Source: Gordonia lacunae (GTDB taxonomy: Bacteria; Actinomycetota; Actinomycetes; Mycobacteriales; Mycobacteriaceae). From it: a stretch of 64,000 bases of DNA. Position numbers and translations under genes: made by a program. The notes under the pieces are model-generated. The model saw nothing but the letters and a program-made list of their open reading frames with translations. It was not told where the DNA came from and ran no database searches. The number at the start of each line of letters is the position of its first letter. Position 1 is the stretch's first letter. This document shows, in pieces, positions 62,067 through 64,000 of this stretch. Location: NCBI RefSeq assembly GCF_002149015.1, contig NZ_NGFO01000006.1, positions 99,149-163,148 on the forward strand. Direction: 5' to 3'.

Positions 62067-63311
62067 ATGACTGCTGCTGCGCTCGCCCTCGTCGTCGGAC
62101 TCGTCCTGGGGATCGCGCTGGGCTGGTGGGCGCACGCCGCCCGCAGCGCCGCGACCGTGGCGGCCGCCCGCGCCGAGGTGGAGATGCTGCGCGCCGGGCG
62201 CGAGGACGTCGCGTCCTCGCTGTCGTGGGCCACCGAGGACGCGGCCCGGCGGCAGTCGTCGGCGATCAGCAGTTCGGTCGCCCACATCGTCGAGCCGCTG
62301 CGCGCCAACCTGGCGCAGCTCGGCGACGAACTGCGCCGGGTCGAGAACAACCGGATCGGCGCCTACGCGGGCCTGACCGAGCAGGTCCGCGGAATCCACT
62401 CGGCATCGATCGCGCTGAGCGATCAGACCCGGCAGCTCGCCAACGCGTTGCACAGTCCGCACGCCCGCGGCCGCTGGGGTGAGGTCCAGCTCGAGCGCGT
62501 CGTCGAGCTCGCCGGGATGACCAAGCACTGTGACTTCAGCACGCAGGTGTCGGTCACCGACACGTCCGCCGCCGACGGGAGCCGCAACGGCGCCACACTG
62601 CGTCCGGACCTCGTCGTCCACCTCGCCGGCGGCCGCGACATCATCGTCGACGCCAAGGTGCCCCTCGACGCATACCTGCGAGCGGCCGAGGCCACCGACA
62701 CATCCGCACGCGACAGACTCATCGGCGAGCACGCCCGGGCATTGCGTGCGCACATCGCACGCCTGTCGGCGAAGTCCTATTGGTCGGCTTTCGACAACAC
62801 GCCCGAGATGGTGGTTCTGTTCCTGCCCGGTGACGTCGTCCTCGAAGCCGCGGCGCGCACGGATCCGGATCTGCTCGAGTTCGGCTTCGCCCGGAACGTG
62901 GTCATCGCCACCCCGACCACACTCATCGCCCTGCTGCGTACGGTCGCGCTCGGCTGGCGGCACGATGCGATGGCGCGCGACGCCGCGGTCATCCACGACC
63001 TCGGTCTGCAACTGCACCAGCGGCTCGCCGGTGTCCTCGGTCATCTCGGCTCGCTCGGCACATCGCTGCAGCGCACGGTCGACGCCTACAACGCGACGAT
63101 CGGTTCGGTGGACAGCCGCCTGGGGGTCACCGCGCGCCGACTGGCCGAACTCGATGCTCTCGGCGACGTCCCCGAGGCACCGCGACCTCCCGTGATCCAC
63201 GACACCTGCCGGGCCGCAGGATCGACCGTCACACCTGGGACGACGCCGGAGCCGGCACCGACGCCACGGGCCGGGGGTGGAACGAAATCCATCGACGAAC
63301 CGGTACCGTGA
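62067..63311 (+). CDS. rmuC: DNA recombination protein RmuC
   Basis: 414 residues. A single membrane segment (ALALVVGLVLGIALGWWAHA) precedes a helical stretch and the nuclease-like RmuC core: HSPHARGRWGEVQLERVVEL, RPDLVVHLAGGRDIIVDAKV and VVLFLPGDVVLEAA. RmuC limits inversions at short repeats. ATG 62067 is preferred over an in-frame start at 62037. The next gene starts 4 bases after its stop. Confidence 0.92.
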   Translation: MTAAALALVVGLVLGIALGWWAHAARSAATVAAARAEVEMLRAGREDVASSLSWATEDAARRQSSAISSSVAHIVEPLRANLAQLGDELRRVENNRIGAYAGLTEQVRGIHSASIALSDQTRQLANALHSPHARGRWGEVQLERVVELAGMTKHCDFSTQVSVTDTSAADGSRNGATLRPDLVVHLAGGRDIIVDAKVPLDAYLRAAEATDTSARDRLIGEHARALRAHIARLSAKSYWSAFDNTPEMVVLFLPGDVVLEAAARTDPDLLEFGFARNVVIATPTTLIALLRTVALGWRHDAMARDAAVIHDLGLQLHQRLAGVLGHLGSLGTSLQRTVDAYNATIGSVDSRLGVTARRLAELDALGDVPEAPRPPVIHDTCRAAGSTVTPGTTPEPAPTPRAGGGTKSIDEPVP

Positions 63312-63315
63312 CCGT

Positions 63316-64000
63316 GTGCCTTCCCCGCAACGTCTCCAAACCGCGGTACCACTGGACCAGCAGTCGGTACTGCCCGCGGTCCGCGGTGTGCCGTGGTGGG
63401 GCGCCGTTCTCCTGGGTACCGGGATCACGGGCCTCGGTGCGGCGATCGACGCCGGCAGCAACGATTCGCTCGGGTCGATCTACAAGTTCTGTTACCTCGT
63501 CGGCTGTGTGATCGCAGCGCTGGCCGTCCGCCGCCGTGCACTGTTCACCGCTGCCGCGCAGCCGCCGCTCATCGCTTTCTTCGTCAGTATCGTCACCCTC
63601 TACGGCATCAATTCCGAGCAGGCGTCCTCGGGTCTGAAGAGCCTGATCTTCAACGTGCTGCTTCCCATCGCCGCAGACTTCCCGTGGATGTTGACGACAT
63701 TCCTGACGACGTTGGCCCTCGTGCTCGCCCGGTGGTTCCTCACCCGCGACGCGGGCGAGTCCGGCAAGCGCGGGACCCCCAACCGCGACACGTCGAGCCG
63801 CAACCCGGCGAGCGGGGCCGCGACCGGCAGCGGCACAGACCGGCAACGCGGTCGGGCGACGTCGCATCGCCGGGCCAAGGGCGCCGGGACTTCCGGATCG
63901 ACCGCAGATGCCCCGTCGGCGTCGCGCCCCGACAGGTCCCGAGCCACCGACAAGCCCCGGCCTGCTGACAAGACCCGAGCGGCCGACCCGGCTCAGCCGC
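63316..64000 (+). CDS. DUF6542-type membrane protein (partial, C-terminus off the right edge)
   Basis: About 228 residues are visible from GTG 63316. Three or four hydrophobic segments (WWGAVLLGTGITGLGAAIDA, FCYLVGCVIAALAV, LIAFFVSIVTLYGI and a final one before residue 155) are followed by a long charged Ser/Thr/Arg/Asp tail. The layout matches DUF6542 proteins, which in actinobacteria neighbour rmuC and ychF. Function unknown. Confidence 0.75.
   Translation, partial: MPSPQRLQTAVPLDQQSVLPAVRGVPWWGAVLLGTGITGLGAAIDAGSNDSLGSIYKFCYLVGCVIAALAVRRRALFTAAAQPPLIAFFVSIVTLYGINSEQASSGLKSLIFNVLLPIAADFPWMLTTFLTTLALVLARWFLTRDAGESGKRGTPNRDTSSRNPASGAATGSGTDRQRGRATSHRRAKGAGTSGSTADAPSASRPDRSRATDKPRPADKTRAADPAQP

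Overview
The window reads as a chromosomal segment of a high-GC mycolic-acid actinobacterium, most likely Gordonia or a close relative. Reasons are the high GC with GTG starts, a 13E12/DUF222 HNH protein, a single-domain resuscitation-promoting factor, a wax-ester-synthase-type acyltransferase, an SfLAP family protein, many acyl-CoA enzymes and TetR regulators, and three small secreted proteins of an unrecognised family. The genus is an inference. I found no tRNA, rRNA, CRISPR array, prophage or insertion sequence.

1-13.4 kb: a thiamine-type binding lipoprotein runs off the left edge. Then come two tandem alkylsulfatase-type metallo-hydrolases facing an SfLAP protein and a SulP/STAS anion transporter, which together suggest organosulfate or sulfate handling. 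Three related secreted proteins, a secreted lipase-fold protein without its catalytic serine, a YhhN membrane enzyme, an HhH-GPD repair protein and a protein with fourteen exact decapeptide repeats follow.

13.4-33 kb: a DUF222/HNH protein next to a repeat-rich spacer, a WS/DGAT acyltransferase, a DszC/SfnB-like flavoprotein, a thiolase-like/enoyl-CoA hydratase fusion, an AI-2E transporter, a two-gene acyl-CoA dehydrogenase operon, a crotonase, an old yellow enzyme, a TetR/P450 pair with two visible operators, an Rpf, a permuted NlpC/P60 protein, and a TetR/SDR pair with a palindromic operator.

33-50 kb: nitrogen acquisition dominates. A complete urtABCDE urea transporter is followed later by a formate/nitrite-type channel divergent from cyanase, and by a PucR regulator divergent from a cytosine deaminase and a 2OG oxygenase. 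Between them lie an MpaB-type oxygenase with its TetR, an MFS permease, an AhpD-like protein and a DUF2339 protein.

50-64 kb: a sulfurtransferase, a Tat-type secreted glycosidase-like protein, a micro-ORF with its own terminator, an Imm-5-like protein, a GNAT without a normal start codon, an HtrA protease, a VOC protein, MsrA, a low-GC HEPN-like gene bounded by 20-bp direct repeats at the 3' end of ychF, YchF, a second AI-2E transporter, the Ada-AlkA and Ogt alkylation-repair genes, RmuC and a DUF6542-type protein cut by the right edge.

Two families of dispersed palindromic repeats occupy the spacers near 15.2-15.6, 49.5 and 55.4 kb.
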